DNA from: Lamellibrachia satsuma
Taxonomy: Eukaryota > Annelida > Polychaeta > Sabellida > Siboglinidae
DNA: 64,000 bases
NCBI GenBank assembly: GCA_033239005.1
Contig: BSQZ01000015.1
Location: 10,309,501 to 10,373,500, forward strand
Direction of reading: 5' to 3'
The notes under the pieces were generated by a model that was not told the DNA's origin, searched no databases, and was given only the letters and a program-made list of their open reading frames with translations. Of the stretch, positions 1 through 31,854 are shown piece by piece. The first letter of the stretch is position 1; each line of letters begins with the position of its first letter. A program made the translations under genes and the position numbers.

Positions 1-50
1 TATTTCAGAATTGGCTAATATGAAGTTGGGAACCAGACTAGTGAACTGAC

Positions 51-18584
<18,534 letters not shown>

Positions 18585-18827
18585 CTACAAGACAATGCAT
18601 CATTCATTAAAGCAGCACAGCACTGCTGTACTACAACTGGTTGAAACAGAAAAACAAAGCATTTCCTTCCAAACTCTCCAAAAATACACAATATTAATGG
18701 TTCATTTTTGGAACACATCATTATACATGTGTAAAAGTTAGGCAATTCAAGCTAAACATATTTAATTATCTGAGTGATCTCTGACTTTTTCTCTACAACT
18801 ACATATGGCATAGATCCAGTCACTGTA

Positions 18828-21685
18828 AGTAAATGCTTGTGATGTCTACCATGTGGCTAAACACAAGGATGTGATGTCTACCATGTGGCTAAACACAAAG
18901 ATGTGAAGACTACCCTGTGGCTAAACACAAGGACGCAATGTCTACTATGTTACTGAAAACAAGGATGTGATGTCTACCATGTGGCTGAACACAAAGATGT
19001 AATGTCTCCATGTGGCTAGACACAAGGATGTGATGTCTGCCATGTGGCTGAAACACAAGGATGTGATGTCTACCATGTGGCTGAACACAAAGATGTGATG
19101 TCTACCTGTGGATAAACACAAGGATGCGATGTCAACTATGTTACTGAAAACAAGGATGTGATGTCTACCCTGTGGCTAAACACAAGGATGTGATGTCTGC
19201 CATGTGGCTGAACACAAAGATGTGATGTCTACCATGTGGCTAAACACAAGGATGTGATGTCTACCATATGGCTGAACACAAGGATGTGATGTCTACCATG
19301 CGGCTGAACACAAGGATGTGATGTCTACCATATGGCTAAAGACAAGGATGTGATGTCTACCATGTGGCTAAACACAAGGATGTGATGTCTACCATATGGC
19401 TGAACACAAGGATGTGATGTCTACCATGCGGCTGAACACAAGGATGTGATGTCTACCATATGGCTAAAGACAAGGATGTGATGTCTACCATATGGCTGAA
19501 CACAAGGATGTGATATCTACCATGTGGCTAAACACAAGGATGTGATGTCTACCATATGGCTAAAGACAAGGATGTGATGTCTACCATGTGGCTAAACACA
19601 TGGATGTGATGTCTACCATGTGGCTAAACACAAGGATGTGATGTCTACCATATGGCTAAAGACAAGGATGTGATGTCTACCATATGGCTGAACACAAGGA
19701 TGTGATGTCTACCATATGGCTGAACACAAGGATGTGATGTCTACCATATGGCTAAACACAAGGATGTGATGTCTACCATGTGGCTAAACACAAGGATGTG
19801 ATGTCTACCATATGGCTGAACACAAGGATGTGATGCCTACCATGTGGCTAAACACAAGGATGTGATGTCTACCATGTGGCTAAACACAAGGATGTGATGT
19901 CTACCATATGGCTGAACACAAGGATGTGATGTCTACCATGAGGCTGAACACAAGGATGTGATGTCTACCATATGGCTAAAGACAAGGATGTGATGTCTAC
20001 CATATGGCTGAACACAAGGATGTGATATCTACCATGTGGCTAAACACAAGGATGTGATGTCTACCATATGGCTAAAGACAAGGATGTGATGTCTACCATG
20101 TGGCTAAACACATGGATGTGATGTCTACCATGTGGCTAAACACAAGGATGTGATGTCTACCATATGGCTAAAGACAAGGATGTGATGTCTACCATATGGC
20201 TGAACACAAGGATGTGATGTCTGCCATGTGGCTAAACAAAAGGATGTGATGTCTACCATGTGGCTAAACACAAGGATGTGATGTCTACCCTGTGGCTAAA
20301 CACATGGATGTGATGTCTACCATGTGGCTAAACACATGGATGTGATGTGTACCATGTGGCTAAACACAAGGATGTGATGTCTACCATATGGCTGAACACA
20401 AGGATGTGATGTCTGCCATGTGGCTAAATACAAGGATATGATGTCTACCATGTTGCGGAAAACAAGGATGTGATGTCTACCATATGGCTAAACACAAGGA
20501 TGTGATGTCTATCATGTGGCTAAACACAAGGATGTGATGTCTACCATGTGGCTGAACACAAGGATGTGATGTCTACCATATGGCTAAACACAAGGATGTG
20601 ATGTCTATCATGTGGCTAAACACAAGGATGTGATGTCTACCATGTGGCTGAACACAAGGATGTGATGTCTACCATGTGGCTAAACACATGGATGTGATGT
20701 CTACCATGTGGCTAAACACAAGGATGTGATGTCTACCATATGGCTAAAGACAAGGATGTGATGTCTACCATATGGCTGAACACAAGGATGTGATGTCTGC
20801 CATGTGGCTAAACACAAGGATGTGATGTCTACCATGTGGCTAAACACAAGGATGTGATGTCTGCCATGTGGCTAAACACAAGGATGTGATGTCTACCATG
20901 TGGCTAAACACATGGATGTGATGTCTACCATGTGGCTAAACACATGGATGTGATGTCTACCATGTGGCTGAACACATGGATGTGATGTCTACCATGTGGC
21001 TGAACACAAGGATGTGATGTCTACCATGTGGCTGAACACAAGGATGTGATGTCTACCATGTGGCTGAACACAAGGGTGTGATGTCTACCATGTGGCTGAA
21101 CACAAGGATGTGATGTCTACCATGTGGCTGAACACAAGGATGTGATGTCTACCATATGGCTGAACACAAGGATGTGATGTCTACCATGTGGCTGAACACA
21201 AGGATGTGATGTCTACCATGTGGCTGAACACAAGGATGTGATGTCTACCATGTGGCTGAACACAAGGATGTGATGTCTACCATGTGGCTGAACACAAGGA
21301 TGTGATGTCTACCATGTGGCTGAGCACAAGGATGTGATGTCTACCATGTGGCTGAACACAAGGATGTGATGTCTACCATGAGGCTGAACGCAAGGATGTG
21401 ATGTCTACCATGTGGCTGAACACAAGGATGTGATGTGTACCATGTGGCTGAACACAAGGATGTGATGTCTACCATGTGGCTAAACACAAGGATGTGATGT
21501 CTACCATGTGGCTGAACACAAGGATGTGATGTCTACCATGTGGCTGAACACAAGGATGTGATGTCTACCATGAGGCTGAACACAAGGATGTGATGTCTAC
21601 CATGTGGCTGAACACAAGGATGTGATGTCTACCATGAGGCTGAACACAAGGATGTGATGTCTACCATGAGGCTGAGCACAAGGTC
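18828..21685. repeat. About 89-copy 32-bp minisatellite with higher-order structure
   Basis: Units contain AAGGATGTGATGTCTACCAT followed by GTGGCT(A/G)AACAC. Variants (CATATGG, CATGCGG, TAAAGACA, CATGGATG) recur in the same order in blocks, for example around 19260-19560 and 19900-20200. Units near 21000-21660 are nearly uniform. It lies in the intron upstream of PTP exon 18472-18584. Confidence 0.96.
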
Positions 21686-21689
21686 AGTG

Positions 21690-23125
21690 ATAGCAAGCAC
21701 ACACAAATTAACATCTGTTAAGTTTACAAACTACTGAAAAATGCAAATGTGCACTCAACAAAACTGTTATCCTTGCACAATAACATGCATGACTTGTGAC
21801 ATGTTCAAACAGCCAGAAGAAATAATGCTCACTACCAGCAATAGATTGTTTAAGAGTTCTATGTGGACCATCTGGCCACTTATTGTTGAAGCATGGAAAT
21901 AGATCAACTTGTAGTCAACCGAGCCAGCCCCGAACCTGTCCCTATACGCAACTGCATTCCCTGTGGTCTTCCCTACATAACTCATTTACAGATACTGTCC
22001 ATGTAGTATATGTTTCCTCTGCAGGCAAACGTTTTTAATTCCCTTGCTTCTCAAGCTGGATATATAAAAGACGAACAATGCTGCTCTGTGGTACTCACAT
22101 CTCTTAAGATCTTAATTAACACTGCAGGAATGCAACATTGGGGAAGTCTCATGAATATTGCATCAAGACCTAGTGTTGACAAATTATGCTGGATTTCATA
22201 AAAACAATGGCAGTGTCAAATCATCAAATATTATTTCAACTTAATGGAGCAGTATTCCCCCAAGCAGTAAAATGTCATGATTGAGTACCCAATTATAATG
22301 ACTGTTTCACATTAGTTCAACATGATAATTCAAATAAAAATCTCAAGTTTGCATATTTCCCAAAAAATGTTAAACTCTCTGGTTCAAATATACATTTCAT
22401 ACCGAAATAGAGAGATTGAAATGAAAATAGAGAGAGTTATTGAATAATTTAATACAATGATATGTACATGCAAAAGCAGTGTAACATATTTGGGATGATG
22501 TTTACAGTACTACTGTTTGCCTGTGGAGACCCTGTCTTGTTGCCACCCTACTACCCTCAATTAGAATTGATAGGAGAGTTTGGGCACAATGACACTTTGC
22601 TTATATTAGTGGAACACAGCCCAGATAATAGATCATGGCAATTTTCTCATCATGTTGATATTTTTAAAACGCTTTTGTGAAATTTCTAAGTAAGAATGTA
22701 GGCAACAAAAAATTCCAAGTACATGATTTAGGCAGAAACACTGCCATAGAATACAAAGGTACTGTGTTCATGCTTGTTTAGTTACATTCTTGCGTACTTG
22801 ATTTTTTTACAATTAATATAGGGACAATACATTCTTGATGAGTAAATGATCTAATAATCTCCCACAGGCATTGCATGTATGATCCAAAAAACGAAAAGCT
22901 GGTGTACAATACAATATACTGTTCAAAGTTGATATAACAACAAGATATGCTTACTTGTGAGTTGCATGTCTTGAGTGAGCATAGACTCAGTGATTCACTC
23001 CTTCATGTCTACTCTCTATACATCATACAGCAGTTTGACCACCATCCATTCGCAGAGGGTCCAGGTCCAACAGCAGTGACCACTCGTTACAGACGCAACA
23101 TCCAAGTCGGACAGCAGTGACCACA
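21690..23125. other. Intron, no supported feature
   Basis: Mostly AT-rich. Short open frames at 21767-21985 (minus) and 22462-22680 (plus) show no family resemblance. Confidence 0.4.
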
Positions 23126-23127
23126 GA

Positions 23128-23390
23128 CTATAGTGCCACTACTGTGAGCAGTGACCACTGACTATGGTGCCACTACTGTGAGCAGTGACCACTGACTACT
23201 GTGACCACTGACTATAGTGCCAATACTGTGAGCAGTGACTACTGACTATGGTGCCACTACTGTGAGCAGTGAACACTGACTACTGTGACCACAGACTATG
23301 GTGCCACTACTGTGAGCAGTGACCACTGGCTACAGTGCCACTACAGTGAGCAGTGACCACTGGCTACAGTGCCACTACAGTGAGCCCGTG
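23128..23390. repeat. Short minisatellite of CACTACTGTGAGCAGTGACC units
   Basis: About six to eight degenerate units of about 33-60 bp with the core GGTGCCACTACTGTGAGCAG. The array is strongly diverged. Confidence 0.85.
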
Positions 23391-24056
23391 CCTACTGAGG
23401 ACGGAGCCATGCACAGTGTGGGTGAAGCTGCAAATAAGGTAGATTGTGCTAGTGTGATTGACACTGGCAGAGCAATGCGGTCAATCAGCCAGCACTGTTC
23501 CCTCCCTGGCCAGCCCTGCCCAATCAAATAAGCACAAATTAAATGATGTGCTAATGGTTTTTTGATTTGTCGGTTGTTGTGAACAGCTAAAGTCATTTGC
23601 TGGATGTGCATGGGTAACTAGGCTAATTTGATAAACAGCTTAAATGTGATGAAATCCTTATTTGCTCATTCTGAGGTGAAGTACATCATTATTCGTTTAT
23701 GGTATAGTGGATGACATTCTGCTTAAATTTAGCACAGGGTCACACAAGAAATTTATGTATTATAGTACTAGTAGATTGTTCATTTTGCACTGTACTTTAT
23801 TGCTTGTGCTATGTGGATGAAGTATTCCTGGACAACATTCAGTCACAGAACAAAGACAGTCCAGACACTGCAGGATTCACATCATGCCTCAATTATCATA
23901 AAAGCTCATTTGAACTTGTTTCAAGAATATTTTCTTTTGCTAGATGGTATGACCTAATGTCACTTTGCTCAAGAGTTTTTATTGGTCAGCATAAATATAT
24001 GTAATAACAGTTTTAATACACATACAAATGTTTATTGCTGTCTGTTTCATCCATGG

Positions 24057-26435
24057 CACCTCTCTCTCTCTCTCTCCTGTCTCCTCTCTCCTTTCTCCAG
24101 TCTGCTCTATCTCCTTTCTCCTCTCTTTCTCACTCTCTCCTTTCTCATGTCTCCTCTCTTTCCCTTACTCATTTCTCCTGTCTCCTTTCTCTTGTCTCTT
24201 CTCCCCTCTCTCTCTCTCATTTGTCCTGTCTTCTCTCTCCCCTCTCTCCATTCTCATGTCACCTCTTTCCCCCTCTGTCTCCTCTCTTTCCATTCTCGTG
24301 TTGCCTCCTACCCCCTCTGTTTCCTCTCTTCCCTCGCTCCTCCCTCTTCTTCGCTCTCCCCCTCTCTTTCCTCTCTCTCTCTCCTTTCTCCTGTCTCCCC
24401 CCTCTTTCTCCTCTCTTCCTCTCTCCTTTCTCTCTCCCCTTTTCCTCTCTCTTATTTCTCCTGTCTCCTCTCTCCTTTCTCCTGTATCTCCTTTCTACTC
24501 TCTTTCTCTCTCCTTTCTCATGTCTCCTCTCTTTCCCTCACTCATTTCTCCTGTCTCCTTTTTCTTGTCTCCTCTCTCCCTTCTTCTGTCTTCTCTCCCC
24601 TCTCTCTCATTTCTCTTTTCTTCTCTCTCCATTCTCATGTTGCCTCTTTCCCCCTCTGTCTCCTCTCTTCCTCTCTCCATTCTCGTGTTGCCTCTCACCC
24701 CCTCTCTTCCCTCTCTCCTCCCTCTTCATCTCTCTCCCTTCTCCTTCCTCCTGTCTCTCCTCTCTCTCTCAATGTCTCTCTCCTCTCTTTCCTGCCTCTC
24801 CCCTTCTCTCCTCTCTCACCTTTCTCCTGTCTCCTCTCTCTTCCTTTCTTCTTTCTCATCTCTCTCTCCCTCCCCTCTCGTCTCCTATATCTCATATCTT
24901 TCTCTCTCTTCTTTCTCCTATCTCATGCCTCTCCCGTTCTCTCCTCTCTCACCTTTCTCCTGTCTCCTCTCTCTTCCTCTTTCTTCTTTCTCCTGTCTCC
25001 TATCTCTCCTCTCTTTCTCTATCTCCTTTCATCTATCTCGTTTATCGCCCCTTTCTCCTGTCTTTCTCTCTTTTCCCCTGTCTCCACTCTCTTCTTTCTC
25101 ATGTCTTCATCTCTCTCTCTCTCTCTCCTTTCTCCTCTTCCTCCTCTCTCATCTCCACCTCTATTTCTCCTCTCTATCTTTTTCCCTATCTCCCCTCTAC
25201 CCCTATCTCTTTTCTCCCCTCTCTCCTTTCTCCTGTCTCCTCTCTTCCCCTCTTTCTCTCTCTCTTTCTACTCTCTCCTCTCTCTCCTTTCTTCTCCCTC
25301 CCCCTTTCTCCCATCTCTTTCCTTTCTCCATCTCTCTCCTCTTTACCATGTCTGCTCTCTTTCCCCTCTCTCCTTTCTCCTGACTCTCCATCTCTCTCCT
25401 TTCCCCTGTCTCCTCTCTCTCCCCCTCTTTCTCATCTCTTTCCTTTCCCATGTCTCCTCTCGCCCCCTCTCTCATTTCTCCTGTATCTCCCCTCTCCTTT
25501 CTCTTGTCTTCTCTCTTTCTCCTCTTTTACTCTCTTTCCTTTCTCCTCTCCCTTTTCTCCTTTCTTTCTCTCTACTTTCTCCTGTCTCATCTCTCCCCCT
25601 CTCTCCTCTCTCTCTCTCTTTGTCTCTCCTCTTTCTCCCCTCTCTACTTCTCTCTCATATCTCCTGTATCTCCCCCTCTCCTTTCTTCCTCTCTCCTTTC
25701 TCTTGTCGTCTCTTTTCTCCTCTTTTACTCTCTTTCCTTTCTACTCTCCCTTCCTCTCTTTTTCTCCTCTCTTCCTCTCTAGTTTCACCTGTCTCATCTC
25801 TCCCCCTCTCTCTCTCTGTCTCTCTCCTTTCTCCTCTTTCTCCCCTCTCTTCCTCTCTCACTTTTCTCCTGTCTCTCTGTCTCCTCTCTCTTACTCTTTT
25901 CTCTTGTCTCCCCTCTCTCCACCTCTCCTATCTCTCTACCCCTCTTTCCTGTCCTATTCTCCTTCATTTCCCCTCTCTCCCCTCTTCCTCTCTCCCTCTC
26001 TCTCCTGTCTCTCTCTCTCTTTCTCTCTATCCTGTCTCCTCTCCTTTCTTTCTTTCCTTCCCCTGTCTCCTCTCTTCCTCTCTCTCCTTTCTCCTCTCTC
26101 TCCCCCTCTCATCTCTTCCTCTTTCTCCCTTCTCTCCTCTCTTCATCTTGCTCCTGTCTTTTTCTCTCCTTTCTCTTCCTCTCTCTCCTTTCCCTGTCCC
26201 CTCTCTATTCTCTTTCTCTCTCTCCTTTATCCTGCCTCCTCTCTCTCTCCCCTCTCTTCTTCTCTCCTTTCTCATGTTTCCTCTCTCTCATCTCTTCCTC
26301 GCTCTCCTTTCTGCTCTCCTCTTTTCCTCGATCTCCTTTCTCCTGTATCCTCGCTCTCCCCTTCTCTCTCCTCTCTTTCCTTTCTCCTGTGTCCTCTCTC
26401 TTCCCCTCTCTCCCTCCTTCTTTGCCCTTCAGTAG
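24057..26435. repeat. 2.4-kb polypyrimidine (CTCTCCTTTCTCCTGT) tract
   Basis: The plus strand is almost all C and T, with a degenerate unit of about 20-25 bp (CTCTCTCCTTTCTCCTGTCT). Isolated purines occur mainly in TGTC, CATG or CTATC variants. It gives Ser/Leu/Pro open frames of over 800 codons on the plus strand that are compositional. The receptor gene is on the opposite strand, so its pre-mRNA would carry a 2.4-kb polypurine run. Confidence 0.95.
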
Positions 26436-28300
26436 ATGTGCTCCTAGATAATGCTGTTTACTTTGCTAAGTGCTACAGTACAGCAATAAGATTGCTTCTG
26501 TTAGTGACATCAATGGCAAGATCCATTTTATTACCACAATGACCTCAGAAAGTGAGGTCTTGCTTCCCAGCAGCTCTACAGTATGGGCAGTCTGGTGCTT
26601 CTCTCTTCACTTCAGCTAGCTTGCCTTTTGAGTCTTAATCAGCTCGAAATCCTGGCATCTTTGTCCTTGAATGTTTATCATGGTCTGCTAGCAGGATTGC
26701 ACAATTGTAGGAACTTAACACAAGGACTGTGTACCCCTCCTTCATGTTTACAAGGGAACTATTCGTGCCAACTGAGCAGAAAAACACCCTCAAAATATTC
26801 TGCCAGTAAATTAATCAGACGCAGTTGATTTGAAACAAAAAGCAAGGTCCTGTAGTCCTGTAATCCTGAAATCCTTCTTGACTGAAGGAAGTACATCTGC
26901 TAGCCCCGTTCAGTAACCTCACACATTGACTGCTGTTAGTTTCCTAATATCCTTCTTAAATTAGGTATTATATATAAATCATGTTTTGGTACATTGTACA
27001 TATGTTGTTTTTGTAACTGAAGATAAGTAAGGATTGAAAAGGTATTACTTGTCAGGATTTTGTCATCCATACCAAAACATTTTTGTCACTAAAAGTAACA
27101 ATCCAAGAAAAGTAATTAATAACTTGGTGTTTATGTAAAATTAAACAGAAAACAGTCCAAGCATATTTTTATGTCGTATATTAAATGACATTTGGGTGGT
27201 CAGTGTCTGGGTGGTCAGTGTGTAGATACAGTTTATATAACTTGACTTTATGATACAAACTATCAGAATGTGCACAGTTATGTCAAATGACCACAAATGA
27301 CAGCACTGGAATTGCTGGCTCTAAATACTATATGAGTACAATTCCATCAGTTTTACACAGGCAGCTATTCGACGAAACTGCCTTTCCTTGAGTTTTTCTG
27401 CCCAAAATTTATCCTAAATGAAATCACAAGCCTACTTCCTATTTAGTTGGTACAACGATATCAGGGATCTTTGATATCAGTGATCTATGGAGAATGTAAT
27501 GACTTGGACTTGGCATAAAATTCAACTAAATCAGCTATTGATGATGCATTTGTCACAACAGCTATAACAAACCAATCTTGAAATGCATAAGTGTCTACTA
27601 AATGCTTTAATACTAATTAGTTGATTTCTATAACAATTCTTATTAAATTATGATGCAAACATTTGTATTACTGTTTTAATAATAATCATTATATGTTAAT
27701 GAAATAATTAAAAACCAGTAGCTTAACTAACTTAATGATATTACATTATATCACATGTAATATGTCATATAATGCTGTGTGTATGTAATTTCTGAATCAT
27801 GCACTGAACATATAACATTATAATTTATAAGAGACTTATAATGCTACGTTGTAATTTCTCTTTGTTTTTTTCTAAACATTTAGTTATTTGTGATACCATA
27901 TAAAAACCCTACAAGCTTTTTAACACAATAACAAAAATGCTGCAACTAAACCCGATAACTAAAGCACCCAAAACCAGCTCCACATGTAGCAGTGAAACCT
28001 ACCCATTGGAGTACTCCATCATACAAGCCCAGACACAATTAACTTGTCATTTTCTCTGCAGACACATGAATAATCACCAACAAGTCATAACATTCACTTG
28101 AAAATTACCACAGGTAACCTGAAGACACAAAAGGTTTATGGGTTTGTTTTGTGCTGTCCAAAGTCTTAAGATACCCACATGCACACACGTCCCAGGCACA
28201 TGTACCGCAATGTCAACCCATTCACTCTACTTTGTATGTGTCTTCAGGAAGAAACACTAAAAGCCATTTGTCCTTTTTACCTGCTATCTATACACATTCA
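26436..28300. other. Intron, no supported feature
   Basis: AT-rich, single-copy-looking DNA. No coding block, terminal inverted repeat or array seen. Confidence 0.4.
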
Positions 28301-28304
28301 CATT

Positions 28305-28453
28305 AGAAAGGTGCAGCGCAGTAGCATAGTAGTTAGAACTCAATCCAGAAGATTGGGGTTCAAATCCACTTGTTGCCGCTTTGAAGAATTGGCAAATTCA
28401 TTTACTCTGCGTTGCCTCAGTTCACTCAGCTGTACAAATGACTACCTGACTAT
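28305..28453 (+). mobile_element. tRNA-derived SINE, 5' part (interrupted by a hAT element)
   Basis: A tRNA-like head has an A-box-like TAGCATAGTAGTTAGAAC and a B box GGTTCAAATCC at about 28368-28378. A body containing TTGCCTCAGTTCACTCAGCTG follows, a phrase common in the central part of animal tRNA-SINEs. The body is cut at 28453 by the hAT insertion and should resume at 29861. Confidence 0.7.
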
Positions 28454-29852
28454 TAGTGCCCTGCGCAGGCCAGGCTTTGGGTCCAAGCCTGGCCCGGCCC
28501 GCAGGCAGGGCCTCTGCATAATTTCACAGGCCGGGCCGGGCCTGAGCCTACATACTGCGGGCCTGGGCTGGGCCGGGCCGGGCCTGGAAACAATTTAAAC
28601 ACAACAGGCTTGGGCTGGGCCTGGGCCTAGTGTGAGCGGGCCGGGCCTGGGCTGGGCCTGGACATAATAAAAATATTCATACAAAACACAGATTATTACT
28701 TAATTTTTTTTTATAAAAACTGATTATAAATTGTAATTCCGGTTAATGAATGCTTAAAATTATTTCTTTAGTATTATATTGTTGCAAATTGAGACCTTGC
28801 ATGGAATCTAATGGCCCCCATAAGTTCACTTGGCTGGAAGTAGCCAGCCCCAAATGTTTACTTTAGAAATATTTGCAGAGGCAATCAAGCCATGATTAAT
28901 CATCAACTTATCACCCTTTGACCCTACCAGTGGACATTCTATTGTCTAGGTCTTCCCTCCAAACATTGCCCACCTGAATGACCTGCCCACTGCCAAGTGC
29001 CCACTAGGCCACTAGCCCACTACCCAGTACCCAACCCAGTTGGTAACTGGTATTTCTCCCCAGTCTTAATTCATTCACACTTGTACTAATTCACACATGT
29101 CTGAACCTGTCTGTCTCAGGCTAGTGACTGCAGGCGTGCTGGAAATGCCACTGGGTGTCAGTGCCAGTGGGTAACATTTAATTGAAATATCATATTAAAT
29201 TATGATAACTTAGTTGAGCTAATTCAATTAACAATATAAATTGGGGTTATGGCTTGCATGTGGGTTAAGTCAGGGTTAGATAAACAAATCTCCTACCCTA
29301 ACCATAAGCCAATACGTTAAAGCCAAATATATAACAAATGTTATCATATTTAATAGTAATGACACTAAGAAGTATTTCTTTATTTTTCTTAAGGATATTC
29401 GTAAGTTTGAAGAAGTTGGTGGTGCTGGATTTTTAGAACTCATCCAGCACACTATGGAACATCAACATAAGAGTAGTACTCCACTAAGAGCTAAGGAAAT
29501 TATTCCCCATTCTATATATGTTTTTTTATTTAATAAAACAATGAGTCTGTTTTACAGTTTATTTGTTTTTCGTCATTGTTATAAGATTATAGGTTTCTCT
29601 AAACTTAGCGGGCCGCGGGCTTGCGGGCCGTGGGCTTACCCATCTTTGGCTCGTGGGTACGGGCCAGGCCTGAAACTTGCGGGCCGGGCCTGGGCCAAAC
29701 ATTAACGGTTTGGGTCGGGCCTGGGCCTAAATTCTAGTTTGCGGGCCTGGGCCGGGCTTGAAAAATTATTGCAGGCCTGGGCTGGGCCTGGACTCTAACT
29801 GCTAATTGCGGGCCGGGCTTGGGATCAAATTCTAGGCCTGCGCAGGGCACTA
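28454..29852. mobile_element. hAT-type DNA transposon, internally degenerate (1,399 bp)
   Basis: Perfect 16-bp terminal inverted repeats (TAGTGCCCTGCGCAGG) open longer imperfect ends. An exact 8-bp target duplication (CTGACTAT at 28446-28453 and 29853-29860) flanks it. An 8-bp duplication with a TAGNG/CAGNG end is diagnostic of hAT. Subterminal regions (28490-28670, 29600-29830) are packed with GGGCCTGGGC motifs. On the plus strand at about 29391-29513 a remnant reads KDIRKFEEVGGAGFLELIQ, resembling the hAT transposase segment D-I-R-x-F-x-x-V-x-G-x-G-F. Confidence 0.87.
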
Positions 29853-29860
29853 CTGACTAT

Positions 29861-31613
29861 ACACAGTGGTGGATATATGTGACTGAATAGTCTTCATGCA
29901 GTAATTGCAGCATGGCTGAATGCTTCCAAGAGAAGTCAAGTTGGTGTTGGTCCCAAGGACTATATACCATGCTATATCAGAACGTATCTTTACTTTTTCT
30001 ATTCCCAAGGAAGTAAAAGGTCCTACACATGAGGTAAATATGTAACCTGTCATGGAAAAAACCTGCAGTGACCCAAGAATGGGCTGTTTGGAATGAATAC
30101 ATTGAAAAAATTAGAGGAATTGCACACAATCGTCAAACACATCAAACTGTGACTCCAAGCTAAATGGATTCCTTGAGGTGTCTGAAAGTCAAAGCAATAG
30201 TGTTCAAGGAGATAAGGTCAATATTAAATGGTTAACTTAACAAGCAAATAAGATGCATTGTTTGCCTGGGACTGACAACAGCAGCAGAACACAAGAACTT
30301 TGTCCAGCCTCGCTAGCAGTCTGGCTCCATTACCAAACACTTCTTCATTGACAATAATTTATTTTATACTGGAAGTTGTAGTAATGAGTGAAGATGGAAA
30401 GGCCAACAGTGTATCTTGGAATAGATGCCTACTGTGTATGATGTTAGATATGCACCAGATCCCTTATGCTGTCAAAATTACCTTCATGTCCTTTCAATTA
30501 TAACTAAGCCGTTGAAGTAGCACAGTCACATTTGTATTACAAACGTTTTAATACCAATGTAACCAGCCAAATAGCTATAAAATATAACCAAAATGTTGTA
30601 ATTATTTATTGCTCTAAAGAACATATCATGTGTTGCTATGATCATTAACTTAATGTTATTATTATTAATTATTATTATTATTATTAATGTCATACGATTG
30701 TAATTCATTGATACTTTTAAAAGGATGCTAAAACAAGAACAATTAATTGTAAATCCTAAACTATGATTAGTATAATCCTACAACATAAAGAGTGATACTG
30801 GATGTGCTAGATGAAGAAAACTCTGAAAAACTCACCCTTTGGAGAGTTACGCTTATTTGCTTTCTTCAATCTATTCAATGCTTTTGCCTCCAGAGAACAA
30901 ATGTGTTTCCTGGTAAAATAAAAATGTTACATTACAACCACCATATGATAATACCGTGCACCAACACAAACCAATGTGTAACAGTGTGGTGACAAGGACG
31001 AAGGGTCTCCAAAAACAACGACACATATGGCTAGAATTGGTGTGACATTTTCTTCAATTAAAATTTCAGTATAAATTCAGGTCCAATTAATTTACTACAA
31101 ATTATGTGACTACAAATCTATTAAAAAAAGCATGCTGGTAGAGGTACACCACATTTTTATACCTATTGCCTAGATGCCTCACACATTTTTTACACACTAT
31201 TTCCAAAATTATTCACCTCTCATTACAGTACTCAACTACCTTACTCAAATATAAATGACCTTCAAACATATCTCCTTAAAGTGAAGTGAAACATAAGTAT
31301 GATGGGTGAGTGATTGTCAATAAAAAGAATCCACCACAAATAGACATTTCCACCTGCTGACGACTCATTTGCTCTACTTTACTTAAATCCTCTTCATGCC
31401 CAGGTGTGGCACATAAGATTCACAAAAGATCTGCGAGTTCCCTCTATCTTGCGTTCTCCTTGACAACCGATGTGCTAAAATGAAAACCCCTTGGTGCCAT
31501 TTTGTGGTCCAAAGTAGTAAAAATTAATATGAAATATTGTTTTGGTTGTGTGCATATTTATTTATTAAGATAAGATAACATAGCAGTGCCGTATCTAGGA
31601 TCTACCTGAAAGG
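29861..31613. other. Intron or intergenic; SINE remainder at the left, otherwise nothing identified
   Basis: The first bases (ACACAGTGG...) should be the continuation of the SINE body split by the hAT element. A (TTA)n tract lies at about 30655-30687. The rest is AT-rich without a supported feature. Confidence 0.4.
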
Positions 31614-31614
31614 T

Positions 31615-31616
<2 letters not shown>

Positions 31617-31669
<53 letters not shown>
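31617..31669. repeat. (TA)n microsatellite
   Basis: About 53 bp of uninterrupted TA. Confidence 0.97.
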
Positions 31670-31672
<3 letters not shown>

Positions 31673-31854
31673 GTTTCGTGGATGAGAAATTCTGTGATTA
31701 CTGTGCAAATGTTTGACTAATATGTCAATCGACTGTCAATCTATTTGAAACTGCCTGAAACCTACAAGTGATATGCATCAGTGCTTTGGTCATTGCATAC
31801 CACCACAGTGCAGATTGTTCTCATACTGACATGGACGACACTGAACAGTAAAAC

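Noticed and set aside
21767..21985. Minus-strand frame (MSYVGKTTGNAVAYRDRFGA) as a juxtamembrane exon
   Set aside because: Right strand and location, but no convincing acceptor/donor pair in the needed phase and no family match.
23391..23448. Possible plus-strand exon (PVPTEDGAMHSVGEAANK) ending at AAG|GTAGAT
   Set aside because: It lies on the antisense strand of the receptor intron, with no recognised family and a weak donor.
23982..26542. Open frames of over 800 codons, Ser/Leu/Pro-rich, on the plus strand
   Set aside because: They follow from a polypyrimidine tract with almost no purines, so stops cannot occur. No start context, domain or splice support.
28320..28385. A tRNA gene
   Set aside because: A- and B-box-like strings are present but the cloverleaf is not recoverable and SINE body sequence follows; it is a tRNA-derived SINE head.
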